Part shown: positions 49,380 through 57,598 of the stretch, piece by piece
Layout: the number at the start of each line of letters is the position of its first letter
Numbering within the stretch: position 1 is the first letter of the stretch
Assembly (NCBI RefSeq): GCF_007289895.1
Contig: NZ_CP041660.1
Coordinates: 2,604,001 to 2,668,000, forward strand
Origin: Catenovulum sediminis
Lineage (GTDB): Bacteria; Pseudomonadota; Gammaproteobacteria; Enterobacterales; Alteromonadaceae
Length of the DNA stretch: 64,000 nt
Reading direction: 5' to 3'
Made by a program: the position numbers and the translations under genes
Notes under the pieces: model-generated
The model's input: the letters and a program-made list of their open reading frames with translations, nothing else
What the model was told of the DNA's origin: nothing
Database searches by the model: none

Positions 49380-50468
49380 ATGAAACTAACTTTTAAGCAC
49401 ACTGCATTATCATTAGCCCTAGCGGGTTCTTTTACTTTAACGGGTTGTAACTTTATTGGTAGCGGCGACCCTGTATTTGTTGAACCAACTCCAACAACTC
49501 CACCTACTCAACAATCAGTCGCGTTATCGGGGACTGCAACCAAAGGTTCTCTAATTGGTGCAACCGTATATGGTTGTGTTGCAAAAACGGATTGTTCGGG
49601 TAAAGAAGATTTAACCAACGGCTTGGCTGGAGAGGAAGGTTTTGTTGGTGAAACAACGACAGGCGCTGATGGTAGTTATTCTCTTGAAGTGAATTCAAAT
49701 GGCCATGGTAAAGTAATTGTCGTTCGAATTGTCGCAAATGAGAGCACAACAATGGAATGTGATTTAGCAGACCAAGCAGATTGTGACAACCTGGATTTAA
49801 CTGGTACTGAGCTTAAAACAATTGCATTGGCGCCGACTCCAAGTGACACTGCACCAACCGTCACGTTGGATACAGTGGAAGTCAGTGTTCTATCAACATT
49901 GACAACTGAATTATTGCAAGATGCTCCAGAACTGAATGATTCATTAACCCAAGATGAATTGAAGAATTTAGGTGTTAATAACTCTCAAGCTGTTGCTCTT
50001 ATGCTGGGTATTGAAGATGATATCGATGTAACCACCGATTTTCTTACTCTAGAAATACCTTCTGCAACGCCAGATAAAATTGCCGCAACGAGCGATACTA
50101 AAGTGAAAAACTTAGCGCTTGTTAATGCTTCATTTGGTAAATTAGCCGAGCAAACTAAGACATTAGGCAAAGCGTTAAAAGATATTGCAAAGAGTGTTAA
50201 AAAAGTTGTTGGTGACCCTGAGTCTACCAACGATGAAGACGTGACTGTGTTGGCTAACCTTGCTGATAAAGTAAAAACTGAAGTAACAGCTAATGCGAAC
50301 AAGGTGAATGTTACTAAGCCGAAAACTAAAGAGCCTGCTAGTGTAACGTTAACTAATGTTAAAGCTGATGCTAATAAAGCTAAAGTGTCTAAAGGTAAAG
50401 GGACCCAAACACCAACTCCAGTAACTGGTGCTTCAGGCGGCTCTGGTGCTGCAAACGATAATGGTTAA
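49380..50468 (+). CDS. Hypothetical lipoprotein, 362 residues
   Basis: Not recognised as a named family. Residues 1-22 form a lipoprotein signal with lipobox LTGC (C23 acylated). A Thr/Pro linker (about 34-45) leads to a small domain with VALSGTATKGSLIGATVYGC and TTTGADGSYSLEVNSNGHGK, which looks like a carboxypeptidase-regulatory/Ig-like beta fold of surface proteins. Several Cys-Asp pairs (KTDCSGKED, ECDLADQADCDN) may form disulfides. The C-terminal third is lysine- and threonine-rich, low in complexity and ends in Gly/Ser. AAGGAAG lies upstream of the start, and a strong terminator lies 28 bp after the stop. It is probably an outer-membrane or surface lipoprotein. Confidence 0.7.
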   Translation: MKLTFKHTALSLALAGSFTLTGCNFIGSGDPVFVEPTPTTPPTQQSVALSGTATKGSLIGATVYGCVAKTDCSGKEDLTNGLAGEEGFVGETTTGADGSYSLEVNSNGHGKVIVVRIVANESTTMECDLADQADCDNLDLTGTELKTIALAPTPSDTAPTVTLDTVEVSVLSTLTTELLQDAPELNDSLTQDELKNLGVNNSQAVALMLGIEDDIDVTTDFLTLEIPSATPDKIAATSDTKVKNLALVNASFGKLAEQTKTLGKALKDIAKSVKKVVGDPESTNDEDVTVLANLADKVKTEVTANANKVNVTKPKTKEPASVTLTNVKADANKAKVSKGKGTQTPTPVTGASGGSGAANDNG

Positions 50469-50496
50469 TTAAAACTATTAAATTAGTTTGAATAAT

Positions 50497-50523
50497 AAAA
50501 GCCACTCAATGAGTGGCTTTTTT
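50497..50523 (+). terminator. Terminator after the hypothetical lipoprotein gene
   Basis: AAAAGCCACTC pairs with GAGTGGCTTTT across an AAT loop and continues into a T-run. Confidence 0.93.
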
Positions 50524-50775
50524 GTATGTGTCTTGTTGATTTTTTAACAGCTAGCTGGCCAGTTTTTCAACTTTGCTGTGATAGACGTTGGCCCATTTAC
50601 CGCTCAACTATCCGTTCGATTCAATAAGTTTCAACTCATCGCTAATATACAATGGTCACCTTAGAAATACATGACGAATAAATATTTTGCGTGATGGCGT
50701 CAAGGTGGTGCTAAGTAGGCGAACGTTTGGGGGATTTAATGGGTAAATGATAGAAATAGTGTTAAATTTTTCTTG

Positions 50776-50802
50776 TTGTCGGCCTAAAGGCCCGACCTAC
50801 AA
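50776..50802. repeat. REP-like hairpin 1
   Basis: A stem-loop with GTCGGCC and GGCCCGAC around TAAA is followed by CTACAA. This resembles the GTCGGGC...GCCCGACCTACA repeats scattered in many gammaproteobacterial genomes. Confidence 0.6.
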
Positions 50803-50808
50803 TACGTG

Positions 50809-50913
50809 CGAAGCTCGAAGCTCGAAGCTCGAAGCTCGAAGCTCGAAGCTCGAAGCTCGAAGCTCGAAGCTCGAAGCTCGAAGCTCGAAGCTCGAAGCTC
50901 GAAGCTCGAAGCT
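50809..50913. repeat. Heptanucleotide tandem array: 15 perfect CGAAGCT units
   Basis: The unit CGAAGCT is repeated 15 times without error over 105 bp. It is flanked by REP-like sequences. A related two-unit array of CGTAGCT lies at 50986-50999. Because 7 is not a multiple of 3, changes in copy number would shift any frame running through it. It lies downstream of one gene and downstream of the convergent gene, not in a promoter. Confidence 0.97.
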
Positions 50914-50918
50914 AAAAT

Positions 50919-51019
50919 GTAGCTTTAGCCCGACAAATCTTGAATTATGCACAATTGTCGCCCTAAAGGGACGAACTACACAGCTCGTAGCTCGTAGCTT
51001 ATGTCGTACGACCTACACA
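50919..51019. repeat. REP-like remnants 2-4
   Basis: Three more variants of the same hairpin theme occur. TGTAGCTTTAGCCCGACA (50919-50936) is in inverted orientation. TTGTCGCCCTAAAGGGACGA plus ACTACACAG (50955-50983) and TGTCGTACGACCTACACAG (51002-51020) are in direct orientation. Together with hairpin 1 they form a BIME-like cluster ending a few bases before the next gene's stop codon. Confidence 0.5.
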
Positions 51020-51024
51020 GCCCG

Positions 51025-52247
51025 CTAACTGGCCGCTAATTCATTTGCCCTGTCATTAGACCATTGAATGGCGGTGTGATAAAAATCTGGAACCGCTGCG
51101 CCACTTAAATTTAATTTGTCAATTATCGCTTCTGCATGCTTCCATTCAGCTTTTTCATACAGTTCAACTAAAGCTAAATAGTCGGCTAATATTCCAGTTT
51201 TTTCGATTAATGCAATTTTAATCTCTTGCGCTAAAGGCAGCTTTTGCATAATGCTTTCGATAGGTTCATCCAGTATTGCATCAATAACCGATAGCATACC
51301 GGCTAAAAAAGCAGTTGATGGGTCTTTCAAGTGTTTGTGCGCTTTAGCAATAGACTCACAAAAATGCGCTCTGCTCATGGATAATCTAATTAACTCTATC
51401 GGCTTTTGAGAATTGATTTGCGCGGCAAAAAGAACCGCCAGAAACTTTTTAAGTTCTATTTGTCCAAGTACAACCAGTGCCTGCTTGATTGTCTCAATAT
51501 CCCCCGACGTTTAAATAACGCTGAGTTTGCATATCTTAATAATTTAAATGACAAGGTTACGTCGCGCTGAAATATTGCGATAATTGCATTTAGATCCATT
51601 TCAGATTTAGACGATTCATACAAGAGTTCGGCTAAGCTCAGTTGAGAAGGTGCCAGCGCTTTACTTTGCATGACTTCCGGTTCACTAAAAAAGTAACCTT
51701 GAAAATATACAAAACCCCATTCCAACGCTTTATTAAACTCTTCATAGGTTTCAACTTTTTCCGCCAATAACTCTATTTTGTGCTTTTTAGCGAGCGTGCC
51801 TATTAGCGTTATTTCTTGTGGGGTAGACGCTCTGAAATCGACTTTAATGATGTCAATGTAGGGAAAAAAATGTAACCAAACTGGGTTGTGCTCATAGTCG
51901 TCTAAGGCAATGCGATAGCCTTCTTCTTTAAGTTCAATAACGGCTTGTAGTAGCTTCTTGGTTGGCTTGGCAGTTTCCAATAATTCCACAACCAGCTGCT
52001 CTTTTGGAATCAAACTCGGAAACTTCTTAATCACCAGTTCATCCGAAAAGTTGATAAAAGCTGGGTGTTGATCGGTAAAATCTTCAAGTCCTAAATTAAA
52101 CTGACTTGCTTCAATTAATTTAGAGGTTGCTTGATCACCATCTATGTTGGGAAATACGTTTTCTAGACTGTCCCTAAATAACAATTCGTAAGCAAACAGC
52201 TCTCTGTCACGATTAAAAATAGGTTGTCTTGCTGCGTAAAAAAACAT
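51025..52247 (-). pseudogene. EAL-HDOD (YuxH-type) signalling protein, frameshifted at a G5 tract
   Basis: Two frames together encode one protein of about 407 residues. The first (52247 down to about 51505) carries the EAL-like domain, with RQPIFNRDRELFAYELLFRD, FSDELV, VELLET and ALDDYE. The EAL signature is degenerate (ELL), as usual for this family, so phosphodiesterase activity is unlikely. It runs into the HDOD domain at KLLRYANSALFKRRG and then goes out of frame. One added G in the run 51501-51505 restores DIETIKQALVVLGQIELKKF, a typical HDOD continuation, through to the stop at 51025. Either the gene is inactivated or the assembly has an indel. It stands alone, convergent with the lipoprotein gene. 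Confidence 0.82.
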
Positions 52248-52509
52248 CTATATTCCCAATTATTTTTATCACTTGTATAGGGTACAAAAAAGTCGTGAAA
52301 CTCTTATTGCGCCTTCCTTTAAATTTCACTGCTTATTGTACGTAATGTCTACAAATTTAGACTTTATACTAATAATTAACATTTATACAAAATAGTCCCT
52401 GTTTATTCAGTATAAATCAAGTTTTTTGTCACGCTATAAGATGTATATTTCTTTTTCTAAGCAGACTAGAATAGCTTTAAAACATTGTTTTAAGGATAGG
52501 TCTAAATCT

Positions 52510-53493
52510 ATGCAGCAACAAGAAAATTTTAAACTAGGTTTAGCTTTGGGCAGTGGCGCTGCGCGTGGCTGGGCGCTCATTGGTGCATTGAAAAGTTTGC
52601 ATAAGTTAGGAATTCAACCAAAAGTCATTGCAGGTTGTTCAATGGGCTCGTTAGTGGGGGCGGCCTATTGTACGGATAAATTGGATGAGCTGGAAAAATG
52701 GGCGCTTTCTTTGGATACTTGGAAGGTGGTGCGTTTATTAGATTGGGGTATGGGGCGCGGTGGCGTTGTATCGGGTACCAAACTGTATAAACGTCTTGAA
52801 TCTCAAATCGGTAATACGCTTATTGAAGACTCTAGCGTCCAGTACGCAGCCGTTGCAACAGAACTGTATACCGGTCGAGAGCATATTTTTCAGCAAGGAA
52901 GTTATATCGACGCAGTACGTGCATCGTGTGCGATACCTGGCATGTTGGCACCACAATTTATCGACGGGCACTGGATGATTGATGGGGCAGTGGTTAACCC
53001 AGTCCCCGTATCTGTCTGTCGTGCTATGGGGGCCACACATGTCATCGCAATTGATTTAAACTGTGGTCGTGTGCCGGCTGTTCATAAAAAAGGTGATATT
53101 GCAGCGCCAGCGCATTTAAAAAACTTACCGAATGATATCGATGAGGCAAATGAGGCGGGCGAGATAGATGAGCAGGAACAACCCAATAAGTTTCAGGATC
53201 TGTTGGGGCAGAGTAAAGGATTTATCGACCAGCTAATCAATAAAATTCCGGTTGGTTCGGCTAATTCACCCAGTATGGTGGCGGTTGCAACCAGTGCAAT
53301 TGATATTATGCAAAACCGGATTACACGCAGTCGATTGGCTGCCGATCCGCCCGACTTGTTGATCCAACCCAAAGTGGAAGATATTGGTATTTTAGAGTTT
53401 AACCGTGCAGCAGAGGCCATTAAGTTGGGTGAAGACGCTGTCATGAAAGTCGCGCACCTGCTGGATGAATTTAAAGAAGCGCAAGATGATTGA
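52510..53493 (+). CDS. Patatin-like phospholipase (RssA-like)
   Basis: A 327-residue lipid acyl hydrolase of the bacterial patatin family. The oxyanion loop GSGAARG, nucleophile S44 in GCSMG and catalytic D158 in DGA form the Ser-Asp dyad. It starts at ATG 52510 (MQQQENFKLGLALG), which follows TAAGGATAGG; an earlier ATG at 52426 adds 28 unlikely residues. The middle region (about 205-250) is acidic and variable. No signal peptide is seen, so it is cytoplasmic or membrane-associated. The 3' end overlaps the first pqiA gene, which links phospholipid hydrolysis to the lipid-transport cluster. Confidence 0.9.
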   Translation: MQQQENFKLGLALGSGAARGWALIGALKSLHKLGIQPKVIAGCSMGSLVGAAYCTDKLDELEKWALSLDTWKVVRLLDWGMGRGGVVSGTKLYKRLESQIGNTLIEDSSVQYAAVATELYTGREHIFQQGSYIDAVRASCAIPGMLAPQFIDGHWMIDGAVVNPVPVSVCRAMGATHVIAIDLNCGRVPAVHKKGDIAAPAHLKNLPNDIDEANEAGEIDEQEQPNKFQDLLGQSKGFIDQLINKIPVGSANSPSMVAVATSAIDIMQNRITRSRLAADPPDLLIQPKVEDIGILEFNRAAEAIKLGEDAVMKVAHLLDEFKEAQDD

Positions 53494-54130
53494 GCATTTA
53501 TCAGCGTGTGAACAATGTGATTTGTTATTAGAAGCGCCTATATTAAATCACAGTGAGTCAGCACATTGCCCTCGCTGTGGCCATATTATTTGCCAACGAC
53601 CCAAGTATAGCCTGCAGTTTACACTTTCATTTTCTATCGCCTGTATTATTTTGTTTTTCGTTGCTAATTTTTTCCCGATGTTAAGTGTCGAAAAAGCAGG
53701 TTTGTACAATGAGATGAGCTTGTATCAGGCTGCTTGGCAATTTTTGGAATTGGGTGAGCCGTTCTTGTTTTTTCTTATATTTTTTGTTTTGCTGTTGTGT
53801 CCATCTGCATTATTGTTGGCGCTAGTCTATATGCTTTTGCCCATGATTTTTATGCGTCGAGTGATGCCTTATACTAGCGCGATTGGCCGTTGGGTGTTTT
53901 ATATTAAGCACTGGAGTATGATAGATGTGTATTTAATCGCAGCACTGGCCAGCTTAACCAAGCTCACTTCGGTTGCCAATATCGATCTTGGGATTGGGTT
54001 ATGGGCTTATATTGTATTTACCGTGTGTTTGGCGTCAGCGCTGGCTAATCTGGATAAAATTCGATTTTGGCGATATTTGGATAAAATAAAATGCCACCAA
54101 CTATTAAGACAGCAGCTCAAGCAAATTTAG
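53486..54130 (+). CDS. pqiA: Paraquat-inducible protein A domain protein, first half
   Basis: A 214-residue inner-membrane protein corresponding to the N-terminal half of PqiA/YebS. A zinc-ribbon-like CEQC...CPRCGH precedes about four membrane helices (FSIACIILFFVANFFPML and following) and the family motif KHWSMIDVYLIAALASLTKL. In E. coli PqiA is one protein of about 417 residues; here two half-length genes are present. ATG 53486 overlaps the patatin stop by 8 bases; another in-frame ATG at 53465 is possible but has no better ribosome site. PqiA acts with PqiB and PqiC in lipid movement between the membranes. Confidence 0.9.
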   Translation: MIEHLSACEQCDLLLEAPILNHSESAHCPRCGHIICQRPKYSLQFTLSFSIACIILFFVANFFPMLSVEKAGLYNEMSLYQAAWQFLELGEPFLFFLIFFVLLLCPSALLLALVYMLLPMIFMRRVMPYTSAIGRWVFYIKHWSMIDVYLIAALASLTKLTSVANIDLGIGLWAYIVFTVCLASALANLDKIRFWRYLDKIKCHQLLRQQLKQI

Positions 54131-54729
54131 CATTATGTTTGAGTTGTCAAAAGTTAAATCCTGTTAAATGGAGTAAATGCTCCAGGTGTGGAGAGGTGTT
54201 GCACACGCGTAAAATTAACTCGGTGCAAAAAACACTGGCTTGGTTAATAACCGCGGTGATCTTCTATATTCCGGCGAATCTATATCCGGTAATGTCCACC
54301 AGTACATTGGGTCGAACTGCTTACAATACGATTGTTGGAGGGGTTGTTGAGCTTTGGAATCAACAAGCTTACTTTATCTCTGTTGTCATCTTTTTTGCCA
54401 GTATCGTGATTCCAATTGGTAAAATATTGGTATTAATGTGGTTGTGTTTGTCTTTAAAATTGCGTATCAAAGGACGCAAACAAGAACGTATGGTATTGTA
54501 TCGTATCACTTTATGGTTTGGCCGCTGGTCTATGATTGATGTATTTGTCGTTGCTATCTTAGTATCGCTAATGCAATTGGGCGGCATTTTGAAAATAGAG
54601 CCAGGTATTGCTATTGTGGCATTTGCGGTCGTAGTGGTAACCACTATGCTGGCCGCTGAAGCATTTGATCCAAGACTGATATGGGATCAGGAAGAATCGA
54701 AGGAAAATCATGCAAACACCCACCATTAA
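54091..54729 (+). CDS. pqiA: Paraquat-inducible protein A domain protein, second half
   Basis: A 212-residue inner-membrane protein equivalent to the C-terminal PqiA half. It has CLSCQ...CSRCGE zinc-ribbon cysteines, four hydrophobic segments (LAWLITAVIFYIPANLYPVM and others) and GRWSMIDVFVVAILVSLMQL. Its start lies 40 bases inside the preceding gene and its end overlaps pqiB by 20 bases, so the cluster is translationally coupled. Together with the first half it would supply the PqiA function that helps MlaD-like PqiB tubes span the periplasm. Confidence 0.9.
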   Translation: MPPTIKTAAQANLALCLSCQKLNPVKWSKCSRCGEVLHTRKINSVQKTLAWLITAVIFYIPANLYPVMSTSTLGRTAYNTIVGGVVELWNQQAYFISVVIFFASIVIPIGKILVLMWLCLSLKLRIKGRKQERMVLYRITLWFGRWSMIDVFVVAILVSLMQLGGILKIEPGIAIVAFAVVVVTTMLAAEAFDPRLIWDQEESKENHANTHH

Positions 54730-56356
54730 AAAACGCACTAAATTATCTTCGGTTTGGATTATTCCGCTATTTGCAATGTTAGTCAGTATTTGGTTTGTAA
54801 CCCAACATTATCTCAACCGCGGTACTGAAATTGAAATTCGCTTTCAAAGTGCAGAGGGCATTGAAGCCGGTAAAACTTTAATTAAAACCTTAAATGTTGA
54901 AGTTGGCGTTGTGACTAAAGTTGAGATTAACGAAGATTTGCTGACGGTTAGGGTGCTTGCCAGAATCAAACCAGAAGCAACCAATTTGCTTCGGCAGGAT
55001 TCTCAATTTTGGGTTGTAAAGCCTAGAATTGGTTCTAAAGGCGTGTCAGGGTTAACAACATTATTATCCGGCGCTTATATCGAGCTTGAACCGGGCAACG
55101 ATTATCCCGGAAAAACCAGTTTCGTCGGTTTGGAAAACCCGCCATTAAATCGTACAAACAAGGATGGTTTAAATATTTATCTGGTGAGTGATGCATCTAA
55201 TTCTTTAAATGCTGGGGATCCTGTTTTATTTAAAGGCTTTGAAGTAGGGCAAGTCACCCAAATCGAAATATTAAATTCTAAAAAACTTAAAACCAACATC
55301 TTTATAGAGTCACCATACGATCGCATGGTAACCAGCAATAGTCGATTTTATAACACCAGTGGCGTGTCTTTTAGGTTAAACGCGCAAGGTATCGATGTTT
55401 TTTCAGACTCGATTGAAAGTACATTAACCGGCGGTATTTCATTTGATTTGCCTGCGACCTTATCACCGGGTAAAGCCGTAACCGATGGTACAGAATTTAA
55501 GCTGTACGAAAACAAAATGGCGATTGAAGCGCACCCTTATCAGTATTCTGTCGACTACTTGTTACTTTTCGAACGCTCCATTCGCGGTTTAAACATTGGC
55601 GAATATGTTGAATATCGTGGGGTGCGGGTTGGCACAGTAGTGGATATTTCTTTTGATTATTTGCCTGAAAACCAATTCGATAGCGCAAACGCGCCTAAAG
55701 TACCGGTCTTAATAAGGCTCGATCCGGGGCGAATTTTGGGTGAAGATTCGCCCGCTGCTGTTGAAAAATTGACAAAAATTTTGAATCGACACGTCAAGAA
55801 CGGTCTGCGCGCTGCGTTAAAAACGGGTAGTTTAGTGACAGGGCAAAGTTATATTCAACTGGATTTTTATCCCGACCAATCTAAATCAATTTTTAATGTC
55901 GGTTTATACTCAAGTATTCCAACGACACATGATGATTTAGACAGTATGTTGTCAGATATTGGCGTGTTTGCAGATAGCTTGGCAAAGCTGCCATTAACAC
56001 AAACGGCCAGTCAGGTGAACAATATGCTAGCCTCGGCAGAGCAGACTATGCAAGAAGCGACTCAATTGATTCAGTCGCTCAATCAATTTGCTGCACAAGG
56101 TAAACAGCTCATTGAGCAGCCAAGCGCACAAGAATTGCCACAAAAACTAAATACATTGATTACTGAGCTGGAAAAAACATTGCAATTGTTTTCCAATGAA
56201 AAAGGGCTAGCCTCATCGCTAGATATTACATTACATGAAGTACAGAGTACTTTGCGCAGTATTCAAAAAGTCGCAGATACCATTGAGAGTAAACCAGACT
56301 CATTGCTATTTAGCTCACCCAGACAAGCTGATATCGTACCAGGGAAAGATAAATGA
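54710..56356 (+). CDS. pqiB: Intermembrane lipid transport protein PqiB (MCE/MlaD repeats)
   Basis: A 548-residue protein, like E. coli PqiB (546). One N-terminal membrane helix (about 12-28, VWIIPLFAMLVSIWFV) anchors it. Three MCE/MlaD domains (about 38-135, 152-265 and 278-400) start with IRFQSAEGIEAGKT, LVSDASNSLNAGDPVLFKGF and RSIRGLNIGEYVEYRGVRVG. A C-terminal coiled coil (about 420-540) would form the hexameric tube reaching the outer membrane. The next gene overlaps it by four bases (ATGA). Confidence 0.95.
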   Translation: MQTPTIKKRTKLSSVWIIPLFAMLVSIWFVTQHYLNRGTEIEIRFQSAEGIEAGKTLIKTLNVEVGVVTKVEINEDLLTVRVLARIKPEATNLLRQDSQFWVVKPRIGSKGVSGLTTLLSGAYIELEPGNDYPGKTSFVGLENPPLNRTNKDGLNIYLVSDASNSLNAGDPVLFKGFEVGQVTQIEILNSKKLKTNIFIESPYDRMVTSNSRFYNTSGVSFRLNAQGIDVFSDSIESTLTGGISFDLPATLSPGKAVTDGTEFKLYENKMAIEAHPYQYSVDYLLLFERSIRGLNIGEYVEYRGVRVGTVVDISFDYLPENQFDSANAPKVPVLIRLDPGRILGEDSPAAVEKLTKILNRHVKNGLRAALKTGSLVTGQSYIQLDFYPDQSKSIFNVGLYSSIPTTHDDLDSMLSDIGVFADSLAKLPLTQTASQVNNMLASAEQTMQEATQLIQSLNQFAAQGKQLIEQPSAQELPQKLNTLITELEKTLQLFSNEKGLASSLDITLHEVQSTLRSIQKVADTIESKPDSLLFSSPRQADIVPGKDK

Positions 56357-56886
56357 ATTTTATTAAAATCACACTCATCGCAATCGTCAGTAGCTTTCTG
56401 TTTGCCTGTTCTAGTCAACCAGAGCCCTCAACCCAGTACTATTTGTTCCCTTATCCAGAAAATAAGGCGCTACAACAGCGCGTGGAAATCGCGTTAAATT
56501 TGGAGCTTGCCCCTTATCTTAAAACGGATAGTATTGCACTATTAAAAGAGGGTAATTTGTTACAATTTGCACATTACCACCGCTGGGCTCAACCATTGCA
56601 AGTCTCGATTAATGAGAGTTTAGTTGATAAATTATCAAACCAGCTACCCGGCAAAGTAGTAGATGACATTAATCAGCTGGGTGGTTTACAATTACAAATT
56701 GTCCGTTTTCATGGCAATCTACAAGGTGAAGTCATGTTGATTGGGGCATGGTCAATTGCCCAGCAAAAACCGGAAAAGTTTATACTGCGTATGCAGCAAT
56801 CTGCAGAAGGGTATGATGATTTGGTCTCGACAATGGATTTACTATTAGACAAACTCGTGCAGCAAATTGTTAAGCAATTAATTTAA
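56353..56886 (+). CDS. pqiC: PqiC, outer-membrane lipoprotein of the Pqi system
   Basis: A 177-residue lipoprotein of the ABC-type transport auxiliary family (DUF330). The signal ends at lipobox LFAC, with C19 acylated. Conserved features are the QYYLFPYPE start, FAHYHRWAQPLQVSINESLV and a C-terminal helix. In E. coli PqiC sits in the outer membrane and receives the PqiB tube. It is the last gene of the patatin-pqi cluster; no clear terminator was seen after it. Confidence 0.9.
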   Translation: MNFIKITLIAIVSSFLFACSSQPEPSTQYYLFPYPENKALQQRVEIALNLELAPYLKTDSIALLKEGNLLQFAHYHRWAQPLQVSINESLVDKLSNQLPGKVVDDINQLGGLQLQIVRFHGNLQGEVMLIGAWSIAQQKPEKFILRMQQSAEGYDDLVSTMDLLLDKLVQQIVKQLI

Positions 56887-57052
56887 ATTGGGTCGTTTGA
56901 ACGGGATTTTCTTGAATTATGCTCACTTTACTTGGCATACGATCGCTGGCTTAGCTACACTTAGGTTTTGCTCAGGTACTTTTTAATACATCGTTATATG
57001 GATAATCAATACATAGCCCGCAGGCTTGGGATACAGGGTTAATGGATATTAA

Positions 57053-57598
57053 ATGAAATTAAATATAATCACGGCAGTTGTATTGAATGTAATGTTACTG
57101 ATGGGTTATATGTTTTATGCAGCTGCGCCAGCGCAGGCTTTAATGAATCAACCCGAAGAGGCCAGCCTTCGAGCAGCTGTCGTCGTCGGCATATTACGCT
57201 ACACACAACTGCCCAGTCGCGAGAATCCATCTATTTTAATTTGTGCGAGCGGACAACCGAGCTCACAAGATAAATTGCAACAAGTTTCTCCTAGTCTAAA
57301 AGTCAACGCTAAAAAGCTGAATTTTAAAATTGTCGAAGAGAATGCCAAATCACTATCTGACTGCGATTTATTGATCATCGGTGGCAAAAATAAATTGTCT
57401 GCAACGCTTCTTGCTAATTATTCTGGCTTGAGTGTTTGTGATGGCTGTAAAACGGGCCTTAAAACCAGTGTCATTGAATTAATTAATAAAAATAATCGAA
57501 TAGGTTTTAATGTTAATTTAGGTTTAGCAAGCAAAAACAATATCGTGTTTAGTTCCTCTTTGTTAGAACTGGCCAATAAGATAGAAAGGCCTGAATGA
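57053..57598 (+). CDS. YfiR/DUF4154 family periplasmic protein
   Basis: A 181-residue exported protein. A signal/membrane segment (about 6-30) is followed by a YfiR-like domain with ASLRAAVVVGILRYTQLP, CDLLIIGG and the family end motif RIGFNVNLGLASKNNIVFSSSLLELA. YfiR proteins bind the periplasmic part of a diguanylate cyclase (YfiN) and hold it inactive until redox or envelope signals release it. Cysteines in LICASG, LSDCDL and VCDGCK may act in redox sensing. The stop overlaps the start of the following cyclase gene by four bases (ATGATG). An OmpA-like YfiB is not present. Confidence 0.85.
   Translation: MKLNIITAVVLNVMLLMGYMFYAAAPAQALMNQPEEASLRAAVVVGILRYTQLPSRENPSILICASGQPSSQDKLQQVSPSLKVNAKKLNFKIVEENAKSLSDCDLLIIGGKNKLSATLLANYSGLSVCDGCKTGLKTSVIELINKNNRIGFNVNLGLASKNNIVFSSSLLELANKIERPE

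Larger units (their letters stand above)
50524..51024. other. 501-bp non-coding region with repeats
   Basis: It lies between the lipoprotein terminator and the EAL-HDOD gene. It holds a cluster of REP-like hairpins (50776-51019) and the 7-bp tandem array (50809-50913). The first 250 bp (50524-50775) show no gene or clear signal. An open frame across the array encodes only a translated heptamer repeat and is not accepted as a gene. Confidence 0.75.

Noticed and set aside
50809-50913. CRISPR array
   Set aside because: The units are 7 bp with no spacers, and no cas genes are present.
50747-51028. Open frame with a seven-residue repeat (EARSSKL) across the heptamer array
   Set aside because: The protein repeat is only the translation of CGAAGCT units. 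There is no convincing ribosome site, and the flanks read through REP-like hairpins.
51501-51505. Programmed frameshifting in the EAL-HDOD gene
   Set aside because: Zero-frame codons CGG GGG would re-pair poorly after a -1 slip and no adjacent stop is present. A lost or uncalled base is more likely.
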